This document shows, piece after piece, positions 1 to 8,290 of a stretch of 64,000 nt of DNA. The first letter of the stretch is position 1; each line of letters starts with the position of its first letter. Position numbers and translations under genes: made by a program. Source of the stretch: Streptomyces inusitatus (GTDB taxonomy: Bacteria > Actinomycetota > Actinomycetes > Streptomycetales > Streptomycetaceae); assembly GCF_014651115.1 (NCBI RefSeq), contig NZ_BMWG01000022.1, positions 62,001 to 126,000 on the forward strand, in the 5' to 3' direction. The notes below the pieces were generated by a model. It did no database searches, was not told the DNA's origin, and worked only from the letters and a program-made list of their open reading frames with translations.

Positions 1-1589
1 CGCACGGCGCGCACCCAGATCCGGCGGCGACGCACGAACAGCGAGCCGACCAGGCCGCCGATGGCGGCGATCGCGCCGCCCAGGGCCCAGCCGTTGCCGG
101 GCGACTGGGAGATCTGGAAGCTGGCCCACTCCTTGACCTCCGGCTCGAAGGTGATGGAGCCCGCGCCGTCGGGGAGCTTCATCGTCTCGCCGGGCAGCAG
201 GCGCTTGGCGAGCTTGTTGCCGTCCTTGTCCTTGAACTGCTTCAGATTGCGGGTTTCGAGCTGGTAGACGTTCTGCGGGAGTCCCGCGTTGACGCCCAGG
301 TCGCCGGTGAAGCCGGTGAGCGCCAGGATCGGGGCGTCCAGACCGGGGAAGGTGGAGAACATGTTGCCCTCACCGTGGCCCGCGAAGGTCGGCACGAAGA
401 AGGCGCTGAAGCCGAGCTGCCGCTTCTTGCCGTTCTTGTCGCGGTAGCCGTCCATGACCTTGATCGCGCCGGTGGAGGTGACATTGGCGTCCCTCGGCAG
501 CAGCGGCACCGCGTCCTGGTAGACGACCTTGCCCCGGCCGTCGCGGACGGTCACGACGGGCGCGTATCCGTGCGCCAGCAGATAGACCTTGGTGCCGTCG
601 ACGACCAGCGGCTTATTGACCTCGATCTTGGACTTCTTCTCCTTGCCGCCCGGCTCGGACCAGGTGACGGCCGCCTCGAAGGTGCGCGGGGTGCCGCGCT
701 GCGGCCCGGTGCGCTCGTAGGTGCCGGTGAAGCTGTCCAGCATGAAGGTGAACGGGACCAGGTCGTCGGTGTCGTAGAGCGCGCCGGACCGGAAGTCGTC
801 GTAGTGCGGGAGCACATTGGAGAAGCCGTCGCCCTCGACGATCAGCTTGCCGCCCTCGGACTTGAAGAGCTGCCCGGCGGCGAACGCCACCAGCATCACG
901 ATCAGCGAGACATGGAAGACCAGGTTCCCGGCCTCGCGGAGATAGCCCTTCTCGGCGGCGACGGCGGTGCCGACGGTGTGGGCGCGGAACCGGCGGCGCT
1001 TGAGCATCGACAGCGCCGCCTCCCGCACCTCCTCGGGCTCGGCGTCGGTGCGCCAGGTGGTGTACGCGGGCATCCGGTTCAGCCGGCCGGGCGCGCCCGG
1101 GGGGCGGCTGCGGAGCTGCTCCACGAACTGCCAGGAGCGCGGGACGATGCAGCCGATGAGGGAGACGAACAGCAGTATGTAGATCGCGGAGAACCAGACC
1201 GAGCTGTACACGTCGAAGAGCTGGAGCTTCTCGAAGAGCGGCGTCCAGGCCTCGTTCTCCTCCTTCCAGGCGCGCACCTTGAGGTCGTCCACGCTGTTCT
1301 GCGGGATGAGGGAGCCCGGGATCGAGCCCAGCGAGAGCAGCAGGAGGAGGATCAGCGCGACCCGCATCGAGGTGAGCTGCCGCCAGAACCAGCGGATCCA
1401 GCCGACGATGCCGAGGGTGGGGCCGCCGATGAGGCGGTCCTCGCCGGGGCGGTCCTCGGCCGGGGCGGTGGAGAGCCGGGCGGAGGCCTCGCTGTCGCGG
1501 CGCTCCCCGTCCTCGGCCGCCGTGTTCGCGGCTCCGGCCCCGGCCCCGGCTCCGGTCCCTGCGTCTGCGTCTGTCTCTGTCTTGCTCAT
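1..1589 (-). CDS. resB: Cytochrome c biogenesis protein ResB (C-terminus cut by window edge)
   Basis: ResB, with its ResC/CcsA partner, handles heme and attaches it to apocytochrome c outside the membrane (System II). The visible 529 residues start at an ATG (MSKTETDADAG) and show an Ala/Gly-rich N-terminus, then membrane segments near residues 75-100 (a run of leucines before GSIPGSLIPQ), 125-150 and 205-225. A long extracytoplasmic domain follows, and a last membrane helix (GWALGGAIAAIGGLVGSLFV) precedes a basic tail where the window ends. ccdA stops 5 bases upstream and resA lies before it, so the three form one minus-strand operon. The resC partner would be expected just outside the window. 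Family assignment is firm; only the last residues are missing. Confidence 0.93.
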   Translation of the reverse strand, partial: MSKTETDADAGTGAGAGAGAANTAAEDGERRDSEASARLSTAPAEDRPGEDRLIGGPTLGIVGWIRWFWRQLTSMRVALILLLLLSLGSIPGSLIPQNSVDDLKVRAWKEENEAWTPLFEKLQLFDVYSSVWFSAIYILLFVSLIGCIVPRSWQFVEQLRSRPPGAPGRLNRMPAYTTWRTDAEPEEVREAALSMLKRRRFRAHTVGTAVAAEKGYLREAGNLVFHVSLIVMLVAFAAGQLFKSEGGKLIVEGDGFSNVLPHYDDFRSGALYDTDDLVPFTFMLDSFTGTYERTGPQRGTPRTFEAAVTWSEPGGKEKKSKIEVNKPLVVDGTKVYLLAHGYAPVVTVRDGRGKVVYQDAVPLLPRDANVTSTGAIKVMDGYRDKNGKKRQLGFSAFFVPTFAGHGEGNMFSTFPGLDAPILALTGFTGDLGVNAGLPQNVYQLETRNLKQFKDKDGNKLAKRLLPGETMKLPDGAGSITFEPEVKEWASFQISQSPGNGWALGGAIAAIGGLVGSLFVRRRRIWVRAV

Positions 1590-1594
1590 TGGTT

Positions 1595-2332
1595 TCAGAT
1601 CCCCACCGTGAAGCTAGTGGTCCAGCTCTGTGCGTGCTGCATCATGACGTCCCAGATCCCGGTCAGCAGCAGCACCCCGGTCGCGATCATCATGATGCCG
1701 CCGACCCTCATCACCCATACGTAGTGGCGCTTGATCCAGCCGAACGCGCCGAGGGCCTTGCGGAAGGCGATGGCGGCGAAGAGGAAGGGCAGACCGAGGC
1801 CCAGGCAGTACGCCACGGTCAGTATGGCTCCCCGGCCCGCGCTGCCCTGCTCCAGGGCGAGGAGCTGCACGGCGGAGAGGGTCGGGCCCATGCAGGGGGT
1901 CCAGCCGACGCCGAAGAGCGCGCCCAGCAGGGGAGCGCCCGCCAGCCCGGCGACCGGCTTCTTGTGGAAGCGGAACTCGCGCCGGTTGAGCCAGGGCATG
2001 CCGCCCATGAAGAAGGCCCCGAGCAGCACCATCAGCACGCCCAGGATCTTGGAGATGGTCTCCTGATTGGCCTGGAGTTCGCTGCCGAAGTGCCCGAAGA
2101 GCGCCCCGCCGGAGACGAAGACGGCGGTGAAGCCGAGGACGAAGAGGGAAGCGCCGAGGAGCATCCGGCCGCGCTTGGCCTCGGCCAGATCGGTTCCGGT
2201 GATACCGGTGACATAGGAGAGATAGCCCGGCACGAGCGGCAGTATGCAGGGCGAGAAGAAGGAGACGAGCCCGGCCAGCAGTGAGATCGGCAGGGCCAGC
2301 GCGAGCGCCCCGCTGAAAACCGTCTCGTTCAT
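1595..2332 (-). CDS. ccdA: Cytochrome c biogenesis membrane protein CcdA
   Basis: CcdA carries reducing equivalents from cytoplasmic thioredoxin across the membrane to extracytoplasmic thioredoxin-like proteins such as ResA, keeping the apocytochrome haem-binding cysteines reduced. The 245-residue protein has about six hydrophobic segments and the two family cysteines, in FSPCILPLVPGY near residue 29 and in GWTPCMGP near residue 145. The ATG at 2332 overlaps the resA stop by one base (TGATG); a GTG one codon upstream is an equal alternative. It sits between resA and resB, which fits a cytochrome c maturation operon with translational coupling. Confidence 0.94.
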   Translation of the reverse strand: MNETVFSGALALALPISLLAGLVSFFSPCILPLVPGYLSYVTGITGTDLAEAKRGRMLLGASLFVLGFTAVFVSGGALFGHFGSELQANQETISKILGVLMVLLGAFFMGGMPWLNRREFRFHKKPVAGLAGAPLLGALFGVGWTPCMGPTLSAVQLLALEQGSAGRGAILTVAYCLGLGLPFLFAAIAFRKALGAFGWIKRHYVWVMRVGGIMMIATGVLLLTGIWDVMMQHAQSWTTSFTVGI

Positions 2333-2940
2333 CACTTCTCCGCGATCAGCGGGTCGATCATCTTGCGGAGCTGCTTCTCATTGAGAGCCATCAGCGAACG
2401 CGCGGCGATCTTTCCCTCGCGGTCGAGAACGACGGTGGAGGGAATGGCCTGGGGGGCCAGGGTTCCCTTGGGGAAACCGTTGACGAGGAGTTTGCCGGCC
2501 GGGTCGAAGAGGCTCGGGTAGTCGACGTCGTAATCCTTCTCGAAGGCGAGCGCCGGACCCTTCTGGCGGTCCCGGGTGTTGATGCCGACGAACTCCACGC
2601 CCTTGGGCTTCAGCTCGTTCGACACCTTGACGAAATGGGGGGCCTCGACCCGGCAGGGCGGGCACCAGGAGCCCCAGACATTCAGTACGACGATCTTGCC
2701 CTTGAGGTCGGCGACATCAAGGTTCTCGCCCTCCAGGGTTTCACCGGAGAGTTCGCCGGTGCTTCTGCGCTCGCCCTGGGCGACGGTGGAGATGCCGCCG
2801 GTGTTGGTGACAAAATTGCTGTCGTCGCCACCGCCGGACTTGCCGGTCTCACCGCCGCCGCAGGCGGTGAGCAGAACGAGCCCGCCGGCCACGGTCACGG
2901 CGGTCAGCAGGGCAGCACGAGGGGCACGGCTCAGGCTCAT
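2332..2940 (-). CDS. resA: ResA/TlpA-type thiol-disulfide lipoprotein
   Basis: A membrane-anchored thioredoxin-fold reductase that receives electrons from CcdA and reduces the CXXCH motif of apocytochrome c. The 202-residue protein has a basic N-terminus, a hydrophobic core and a lipobox ending in TAC, with Cys27 as the lipidation site. The thioredoxin-like domain has a WCPPC active site (Cys93 and Cys96) and a cis-proline region (AIPST) near residue 165. It is the first gene of the resA-ccdA-resB set and overlaps ccdA. Length and motifs are normal for the family; the exact disulfide partner is inferred from context. Confidence 0.92.
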   Translation of the reverse strand: MSLSRAPRAALLTAVTVAGGLVLLTACGGGETGKSGGGDDSNFVTNTGGISTVAQGERRSTGELSGETLEGENLDVADLKGKIVVLNVWGSWCPPCRVEAPHFVKVSNELKPKGVEFVGINTRDRQKGPALAFEKDYDVDYPSLFDPAGKLLVNGFPKGTLAPQAIPSTVVLDREGKIAARSLMALNEKQLRKMIDPLIAEK

Positions 2941-3053
2941 GTGAAAAGTTTCGCATGGCGGTTGCGGCGATCTTGAGCGCCCCCCTCGCTGCCCGTATGA
3001 CCCCCCTTGGGCCTGTTGTCAAGGGGCCTTAAAGAAAGCGTTCCGGCCTGGCG

Positions 3054-3086
3054 CGCCGGAGAAGGGATCAAAGCCCTTCTCCGGCG
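3054..3086 (-). terminator. Hairpin terminator after the hemL-phosphatase operon
   Basis: A perfect 13-bp inverted repeat (CGCCGGAGAAGGG and its complement) around a 7-base loop lies 19 bases past the phosphatase stop. The pyrimidine-rich stretch CTTTCTT follows about 18 bases later on the minus strand. It separates this operon from resA downstream. Confidence 0.75.
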
Positions 3087-3104
3087 GACCCGGCGGGGAG
3101 TTCC

Positions 3105-3848
3105 TCAGGCCCCGAATGCCTTCGACTGGCCCTTCACCGGCTTGGCCCCGGCGAGCAGATGCGGGGGCACCAGATCGCGCGCGGGCTCGGAGTACCCGAC
3201 CGAGACGAGCCGGTCGCCCGCGTAGGTGAAGGTGGTGAGCGAGGCCAGCGTGCACTGGCGGCGGCGCGGGTCGTGCCAGAGCTTGCGGCGCTCGACGAAG
3301 CTCCTGACGATCCAGATCGGCAGCTGATGGCTGACGAGAACGGCCTCGTGGCCCCGGGCGGCGTCCCGCGCGGAGTCCAGCGCGCCCGACATCCGCACGA
3401 CCTGCTCGATGTACGGCTCGCCCCAGGACGGGCGGAACGGGTTGGTCAGATGCCGCCAGTTCCCCGGCCTGCGCAGCGCGCCGTCGCCGACGCCGAAGGT
3501 CTTGCCCTCGAAGACATTGCCCGCCTCGATCAGCCGCTCGTCGGTGCCGAGCGGCAGCCCGTGGCTCTTGGCGACGGGGGCGGCGGTCTCCTGGGCGCGC
3601 TCCAGCGGGGAGGCGACGACATGGGTGATGTCCCGGTCCGCGAGATGCTCGGCCACCCGGTCGGCCATCTCCCGGCCGAGGTCGGAGAGGTGGTATCCGG
3701 GGCGGCGGCCGTAGAGCACGCCGTCGGGGTTGTGGACCTCTCCGTGCCGCACCACATGGACCACCGTCCGGGTGGTGTCGAGGCCGTTCCCCGTCCCCGT
3801 CCCCGTCTCCGTCCCCGTCTCCGTCCCCGTCTCCGTCCCCGTGCTCAT
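3105..3848 (-). CDS. Histidine phosphatase (phosphoglycerate mutase-like) family protein
   Basis: A 247-residue member of the histidine phosphatase superfamily. The catalytic motif is VRHGEVHNPDG near residue 37, the second conserved His is in VSHQLPIW, and a conserved Glu/Arg block (SPLERAQETA) lies between. The N-terminus is a threonine/glutamate/glycine repeat (TETG units) encoded by a 12-bp tandem repeat at about 3789-3842. The ATG at 3848 overlaps the hemL stop by four bases (ATGA), so the two genes are translationally coupled. The substrate cannot be told from sequence; similar genes follow hemL in other Streptomyces. A small-molecule phosphatase is more likely than a glycolytic mutase. 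Confidence 0.85.
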   Translation of the reverse strand: MSTGTETGTETGTETGTGTGNGLDTTRTVVHVVRHGEVHNPDGVLYGRRPGYHLSDLGREMADRVAEHLADRDITHVVASPLERAQETAAPVAKSHGLPLGTDERLIEAGNVFEGKTFGVGDGALRRPGNWRHLTNPFRPSWGEPYIEQVVRMSGALDSARDAARGHEAVLVSHQLPIWIVRSFVERRKLWHDPRRRQCTLASLTTFTYAGDRLVSVGYSEPARDLVPPHLLAGAKPVKGQSKAFGA

Positions 3849-5152
3849 GCCGTGGCCTCGGCGGCGGCCCGGGCGGCGGCGGGCAGCGCGGCGGCGATCC
3901 GCTCGACCGCCGCGTCGTCGTGGGCCGTGGAGACGAACCAGGACTCGAAGGCGGACGGCGGGAGATAGACGCCGTCGGCGAGCATCGAGTGGAAGAAGGC
4001 GTTGAAGCGGTACGCCTCCTGCCGCTTCGCCCCCTCGTAGTCGGTGACGGCGTCGGCGGTGAAGAAGACGGAGAACATATTGCTCGCCCGCTGCACCCGG
4101 TGGACCACGCCCGCCTCGGTGAGCGCCTCGGTGACCAGGCCCTGGATCGTGGCGGAGACCGCGTCGACCTTCTTGTACGCCGTGTCGTCCAGCAGCCGGA
4201 GCTGCGCCAGTCCGGCGGCGGTGGCGATCGGGTTCCCGGAGAGGGTGCCCGCCTGGTAGACGGGGCCGGCCGGGGCCAGGTGGCCCATCACGTCCGCGCG
4301 TCCGCCGAAGGCCGCCGCCGGGAAGCCGCCGCCCATGACCTTGCCGAAGGTCATCAGATCGGGTTCGACGCCGTCGACGCCGTACCAGCCGGCCCGGCTG
4401 GTGCGGAAGCCCGTCATCACCTCGTCGGAGATGTAGAGCGCGCCGTGCTCGCGGCAGAGGTCCTTCAGGCCCTGGTTGAAACCGGGCAGCGGGGGGACCA
4501 CGCCCATGTTGCCGGGCGAGGCCTCGGTGATCACACAGGCGATCTCCCCGGGGTGCGCGGCGAAGGCCCGCCGGACCGCTTCGAGGTCGTTGTACGGCAG
4601 GACGACCGTCTCGCCCGCCTGCGCGCCGGTGACCCCAGGGGTGTCGGGCAGCCCGAAGGTCGCCACGCCGGAGCCGGCCGCCGCGAGCAGCGCGTCCACA
4701 TGGCCGTGGTAGCAGCCGGCGAACTTCACGACCTTGGCGCGGCCGGTGAATCCCCGGGCGAGCCGGATCGCGGACATCGTCGCCTCGGTGCCGCTGGAGA
4801 CCAGCCGCACCTGCTCGACGGGGGCGACCCGGGCGACGATCTCCTCGGCGAGGGCGACCTCGCCCTCGCCGGGCGTGCCGAAGGAGGTGCCGCGCGAGAC
4901 GGCCTCCCGCACGGCGTCCAGGACGGCCGGGTGGGAGTGGCCGAGGATCATCGGTCCCCACGAGCAGACGAGGTCGACGTACTCCCGTCCGTCCGCGTCG
5001 GTGAGGTACGGGCCGGTGCCGGACACCATGAACCGGGGCGTACCGCCCACGGCCCTGAAGGCCCGCACGGGAGAGTTGACGCCGCCGGGCGTCACGACGG
5101 ACGCGCGGTCGAAGAGCGCCTGCGAAACTGGGGCTTCGTATGAATACGCCAC
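3845..5152 (-). CDS. hemL: Glutamate-1-semialdehyde 2,1-aminomutase
   Basis: Converts glutamate-1-semialdehyde, made by HemA from glutamyl-tRNA, into 5-aminolevulinate in the C5 pathway; PLP-dependent and cytoplasmic. The 435-residue product has the family N-terminus (VTPGGVNSPVRAF), the PLP pocket sequence SSGTEATMSAIRLARG, the aspartate in ISDEVMTGFR and the Schiff-base lysine in MTFGKVMGGGFPAAAFGGR. I chose GTG at 5152 because AGGA lies five bases upstream and the length matches the family. An ATG at 5287 would add 45 residues of non-conserved sequence. Its partner hemA is 37 kb away in the rex operon, so the C5 enzymes are split across the window. Confidence 0.96.
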   Translation of the reverse strand: MAYSYEAPVSQALFDRASVVTPGGVNSPVRAFRAVGGTPRFMVSGTGPYLTDADGREYVDLVCSWGPMILGHSHPAVLDAVREAVSRGTSFGTPGEGEVALAEEIVARVAPVEQVRLVSSGTEATMSAIRLARGFTGRAKVVKFAGCYHGHVDALLAAAGSGVATFGLPDTPGVTGAQAGETVVLPYNDLEAVRRAFAAHPGEIACVITEASPGNMGVVPPLPGFNQGLKDLCREHGALYISDEVMTGFRTSRAGWYGVDGVEPDLMTFGKVMGGGFPAAAFGGRADVMGHLAPAGPVYQAGTLSGNPIATAAGLAQLRLLDDTAYKKVDAVSATIQGLVTEALTEAGVVHRVQRASNMFSVFFTADAVTDYEGAKRQEAYRFNAFFHSMLADGVYLPPSAFESWFVSTAHDDAAVERIAAALPAAARAAAEATA

Positions 5153-5381
5153 TTTGGTCCTGATCTGCGATTCGGGGTTCGGGCGGCCGGGGGCGGATGA
5201 TCTCGGCCACGGGTGAGCGGGGAGCGGGATCTCCTCGTACGACGGAACGACGTCAGCCCCCTCACATCTGCGAAACTGGTGCGACACAGAGAAGGCTCAC
5301 GGAATCCATGGTGTCAGAGGCCACGGTGTTCCTCGCGGACAGGTGTTTCACCAGGCGTGCGCGGGGGAGGTCACTGTCACG

Positions 5382-5984
5382 ATGATCGGGTTGCGCGGCG
5401 GGGGCCGCGAGTGGTCGGGTGGAGATATGTATCGCGGCGGCGGACTGGGCGAGGGCACCGACGACCTGGGTCCCGAGCCTGCCCGGCGGGGCAAGCACCG
5501 GCGAGGCGACGCGGACGCGGATGCCATGGGAGGCAGGAACGGCCGCATGGGGGTGACCTACAAATACTTCGGCGCGCCCAATGGGGCGACGGCAGCGCGG
5601 GTCCCCATCTCGATGCGTCCGGAAGAACTCGGCGGGGACGAGCTCGGCATGGGCGGCCTCTTCACCAAGATCAAGCCAGAGACCATAGCCGCCATGGTGC
5701 TGATGGGAATCCAGGGCATGCCCCTCAGCAAGGTGCCGCCGCTGGAGCTGGTCGTGCTGCATCCGGACTACGCCGTGGTGAAGCTCCCGATGACGGTCGT
5801 GGACCCGCTCCGCGACATAGGCGAGGAATCCGTCGGCGCCGCCGCCTTCATCTGGTCCACCGTCCCCGACCGGGGCGGCCCTCGCGACGCCTTCCACGTC
5901 TACCGGCTGCTCCACGAGTGGCAGGATTTCAGCCTCCGGCTGCATGAGGCGGGACACCAGCCGTACTGCCTGGTCTGGCCCTGA
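5382..5984 (+). CDS. Conserved hypothetical protein next to hemL
   Basis: A 200-residue protein without a family I can name. The first ~55 residues are Gly/Arg-rich and low complexity. From about residue 57 (MGVTYKYFGAPNGATAARVP) it looks like a folded domain with hydrophobic strands such as LELVVLHPDYAVVKLPMTV, and it ends HQPYCLVWP. The chosen ATG has GGGGGAGG 11 bases upstream; a shorter form starting at the conserved domain is possible. It is transcribed away from hemL. I recall similar proteins beside hemL in other Streptomyces, which supports a real conserved gene, but I infer no function. Confidence 0.75.
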   Translation: MIGLRGGGREWSGGDMYRGGGLGEGTDDLGPEPARRGKHRRGDADADAMGGRNGRMGVTYKYFGAPNGATAARVPISMRPEELGGDELGMGGLFTKIKPETIAAMVLMGIQGMPLSKVPPLELVVLHPDYAVVKLPMTVVDPLRDIGEESVGAAAFIWSTVPDRGGPRDAFHVYRLLHEWQDFSLRLHEAGHQPYCLVWP

Positions 5985-6014
5985 GCCCTCGCCGTCGGCC
6001 GTCGCCCCGGGGCA

Positions 6015-6037
6015 CTGTCAGTGCCGGGTCCTACAGT
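6015..6037 (+). promoter_or_regulatory. RecA-NDp (PafBC-type) DNA-damage promoter
   Basis: CTGTCAGTGCC (6015-6025), six bases, then TACAGT (6032-6037). This matches the actinobacterial RecA-independent damage-inducible promoter (TTGTCAGTGGC, N6, TAGnnT) except for the first base, the last spacer-proximal position and the TAC in the -10. The expected transcription start falls at or one base before the ATG at 6045, so the transcript of the downstream acetyltransferase gene would be leaderless. Confidence 0.65.
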
Positions 6038-6044
6038 TCGAGGC

Positions 6045-6569
6045 ATGGTGACCAACGCGGCGGCGGTACGCCTCGAAGGATGGACCGAAGGTGATCTCGC
6101 GCTGCTGCGCGCGAGCAACGCGCCCGAGCTGATGGAGCATCTGGGCGGCCCCGAGACCGAGGAGCGCCTCCTCGCCCGCCACCGGCGCTATGTCGCCCTG
6201 AGCGCGGACCGCACCGGCCCGGGCCGGGTCTATCGGGTGGTGGCGGACACCGGCGAGGACGCGGGCACGGTGACCTACTGGGAGACCGAGGAGTGGGGCG
6301 AGCCCGCCTACGAGATCGGCTGGGGCGTGCTCCCCGCCTTCCAGGGCCGGGGGATCGCCACCGCCGCCGCGCTCGCGGTGATAGCGGAGGCCCGCGCCCG
6401 GCAGAGCGGGCGGCGCTATCTGCATGCCTGCCCGAAAGTGTCGAACGAGGCGTCGAACCGGGTGTGCGCCAAGGCCGGGTTCGCTCTGGTGGGCGCGTTC
6501 GACACCGAGTATCCGGAGGGCAATCCGATACGGGCGAACCACTGGCGGTTCGATCTGACCGACCCCTGA
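6045..6569 (+). CDS. GNAT family N-acetyltransferase
   Basis: A 174-residue GNAT protein of the RimJ/RimL-like type. The acetyl-CoA pyrophosphate-binding loop is visible as GVLPAFQGRGIATAA (Q/R-x-x-G-x-G/A), followed by the helix and the family's C-terminal NEASNRVCAKAGF motif, with which the side chain of the acceptor is usually positioned. It transfers acetyl from acetyl-CoA to an amine; whether that is a protein N-terminus or a small molecule such as an antibiotic cannot be read from the sequence. I prefer the ATG at 6045 to a GTG at 6021 because a damage-type promoter ends just upstream and there is no Shine-Dalgarno sequence, as expected for a leaderless mRNA. Confidence 0.88.
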   Translation: MVTNAAAVRLEGWTEGDLALLRASNAPELMEHLGGPETEERLLARHRRYVALSADRTGPGRVYRVVADTGEDAGTVTYWETEEWGEPAYEIGWGVLPAFQGRGIATAAALAVIAEARARQSGRRYLHACPKVSNEASNRVCAKAGFALVGAFDTEYPEGNPIRANHWRFDLTDP

Positions 6570-6665
6570 GCGTCCACCGCTACCCGTTCAGGTGATTCGC
6601 GGCATTCCTCGCCGATGCCGGATCTGGGTGGGCAGGCTTCACGGAGCCGCATCCGTGAGGGGGAA

Positions 6666-7733
6666 ATGGTGGGATTTTCACGTGATTACGGGCGCAGGAT
6701 CACCGAGGGGCCGACTCCGGCGGACAGGGCCGGGGCGCCCGTTCTGCCGTATCCGAGCGGCTGGTCCGCGCTGGCGTTCTCCGGGGAGGTGCGGGCGGGC
6801 GCGGTCCTGACGCGACCGCTCGCGGGTGAGGACGTGGTGCTGTACCGGTTGCGGACGGGGGCGGTCCGGGCCGTGCGCCCCTACTGTCCGCACCTGGGCG
6901 CGCATCTCGGTCTGGGGCGGATGGAGGGGGACGACCTGGTGTGTCCGTTCCATCTCTTCGCGTTCGGCCCCGACGGCGCGTGTGTACGGACGGGCTACGG
7001 CACCCCGCCACCGCCCAGGTCGGAGCTGGAATCGCTGCCGGTGCGCGAGGCCAACGGGGCCGTCTTCGTGTGGCGGCACCACGACGGACGCGCCCCGGAC
7101 TGGTCGATCCCCGACTGGCATGTGATCGGCCATCTGCCCGCCCGCAGCGCCGTGTGGGAACTGTCGGGGCATGTGCAGGAGGTCATCGAGAACTCGGTGG
7201 ACGTCGGGCACTTCGCCACGCTCCACGGCTGGAAGAAGGCGGACGTCGGCGGTCCCGTCGCCTACGACGGAGCCGGCTTCCATGTGTCGCTGCGGGCGCA
7301 TGAGTCGGCGCCGCTGCTGGGGGACTTCACGGTCGAGGTCGAGGTGGACGGATATGGACTGGGGTGTCTGCACGCCGATGTGTACACCTCGCGGGTCGGG
7401 CTGCGGATGTGCACGATGGTGATGCCGACCGCGATCGGCCCCAACCGGATGCAGTTCCGGCAGTTGAACCGGCTCACGTTCAGCCAACCGGGACGGCTCC
7501 CGGGCCCGCTCGCCCGTGCGGTGAGCCGGACCGCCACCCGGCTGCTGAACCGTGCGATCTTCCGTTCCAGCCGCGAGTTCACCGCCGCCGACTTCCCCAT
7601 CTGGCACCACAAGCAGTACCGGCAGCCACCCCGCCTCACCCACGGCGACGGACCGATCGGCCCTTTCCGACACTGGGCGCGCCGCTTCTATCCCCCGCCC
7701 GAAGTCGCCGACCTCAGCGACCCCCAGCCCTGA
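6666..7733 (+). CDS. Rieske 2Fe-2S non-haem iron oxygenase
   Basis: A 355-residue Rieske oxygenase alpha-subunit-like protein. The Rieske centre is C74-P-H76 and C93-x-x-H96. The mononuclear iron site follows as N176-x-x-D179-x-x-H182-x4-H187 (ENSVDVGHFATLH). The layout resembles 3-ketosteroid 9-alpha-hydroxylase KshA and related monooxygenases, which need a separate reductase; none is adjacent. The start at 6666 has GAGGGGG just upstream; an ATG at 6615 lacks a ribosome site. The gene end overlaps the convergent small gene at 7714 by 20 bases. The substrate is unknown; a steroid- or terpenoid-like compound is a guess from family. Confidence 0.88.
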   Translation: MVGFSRDYGRRITEGPTPADRAGAPVLPYPSGWSALAFSGEVRAGAVLTRPLAGEDVVLYRLRTGAVRAVRPYCPHLGAHLGLGRMEGDDLVCPFHLFAFGPDGACVRTGYGTPPPPRSELESLPVREANGAVFVWRHHDGRAPDWSIPDWHVIGHLPARSAVWELSGHVQEVIENSVDVGHFATLHGWKKADVGGPVAYDGAGFHVSLRAHESAPLLGDFTVEVEVDGYGLGCLHADVYTSRVGLRMCTMVMPTAIGPNRMQFRQLNRLTFSQPGRLPGPLARAVSRTATRLLNRAIFRSSREFTAADFPIWHHKQYRQPPRLTHGDGPIGPFRHWARRFYPPPEVADLSDPQP

Positions 7734-8073
7734 GCCCCGACCCGGGAAGCCCGGCTGGCCGTTCCGTGCAGGACGTCGGGGAGGGCGGCGCGGGCACCAC
7801 GGCGGCGGTCGCCATGCCGTTCGCGGCAAGGTCGAAGTGGTCCAGCACCACACTCCGCACCAGCACACCGGGGAAGTCCTCGAAACGGCCCAGGGTGTCC
7901 GCGATGGCGGCGGTGAGGGTTTTGGCCCGGACGACGCAGAGGAACCCTGAGTACCCCGGCCCCTCTTCCAGCCCGATGCCGCCTTCCGCGAAGCGGTCGA
8001 GGCCATCCAGGAAGTCCTTCTGCCCGTCGGTGAGCGGGGCGTCCAGCACGAGGTTGAAGTACCAGCTACGCAC
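7714..8073 (-). CDS. Small conserved partner of the upstream HicA-like protein
   Basis: A 119-residue protein starting MRSWYFNLVLDAPLTDGQ. Its beta-strand start, the acidic/Gly centre (GGIGLEEGPGYSGFLCVV) and the 'TLTAAIADTLGRFEDFPG' helix match a common actinobacterial small protein. I recall this protein type being encoded directly behind a short Cys-containing HicA-like protein. The GTG at 8073 overlaps the upstream gene by eight bases; a TTG ten codons further upstream is possible. The C-terminal 25 residues (Pro/Gly/Arg-rich) look like a read-through extension into the antisense end of the Rieske gene. A HicB-like antitoxin role is only inferred from gene order. Confidence 0.7.
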   Translation of the reverse strand: MRSWYFNLVLDAPLTDGQKDFLDGLDRFAEGGIGLEEGPGYSGFLCVVRAKTLTAAIADTLGRFEDFPGVLVRSVVLDHFDLAANGMATAAVVPAPPSPTSCTERPAGLPGSGLRAGGR

Positions 8074-8290
8074 AGTTCCGGTGCTTTCCTGTGAACTGGT
8101 CAATCTTGTTCGCCTCTTCTCCCTGGCTGCTGGGCGTGGAGTACACCGTGACGTTCTTACTGCACGGACAGCAGATCACCCATCCCCACCGGTGGCGATT
8201 CTTGTCGTGCGTCACCTTGAGGCCCGCCGCTTCCGCCCTCTTGAGAGCCGCTTCAACGTCCTTCTTCTGGTGCCGGTCCCCGAGTCCCAT
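8066..8290 (-). CDS. HicA-like small Cys/His protein
   Basis: A 74-residue basic protein (MGLGDRHQKKDVEAALKRAE...). It has an N-terminal helix with K/R spacing, then KVTHDKNRHRWGW, a CCPC cluster, the strand VTVYSTP and a C-terminal KHRNC. The order helix, 'H-R-W-G', then a 'VTV' strand resembles the HicA mRNA-interferase fold (dsRBD-like) with an added zinc-ribbon-like cysteine set. It overlaps its downstream partner, typical of a two-gene unit. The ribosome site (GGTGG) is weak. The call as a toxin-like component is inference; no catalytic activity can be confirmed from sequence. Confidence 0.68.
   Translation of the reverse strand: MGLGDRHQKKDVEAALKRAEAAGLKVTHDKNRHRWGWVICCPCSKNVTVYSTPSSQGEEANKIDQFTGKHRNCA

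Noticed and set aside
375..1724. Long open frame on the plus strand opposite resB and ccdA
   Set aside because: Its composition (Gly/Ala/Arg/Asp, no hydrophobic or motif pattern) is that of the antisense frame of a high-GC gene; resB and ccdA on the other strand have clear family motifs.
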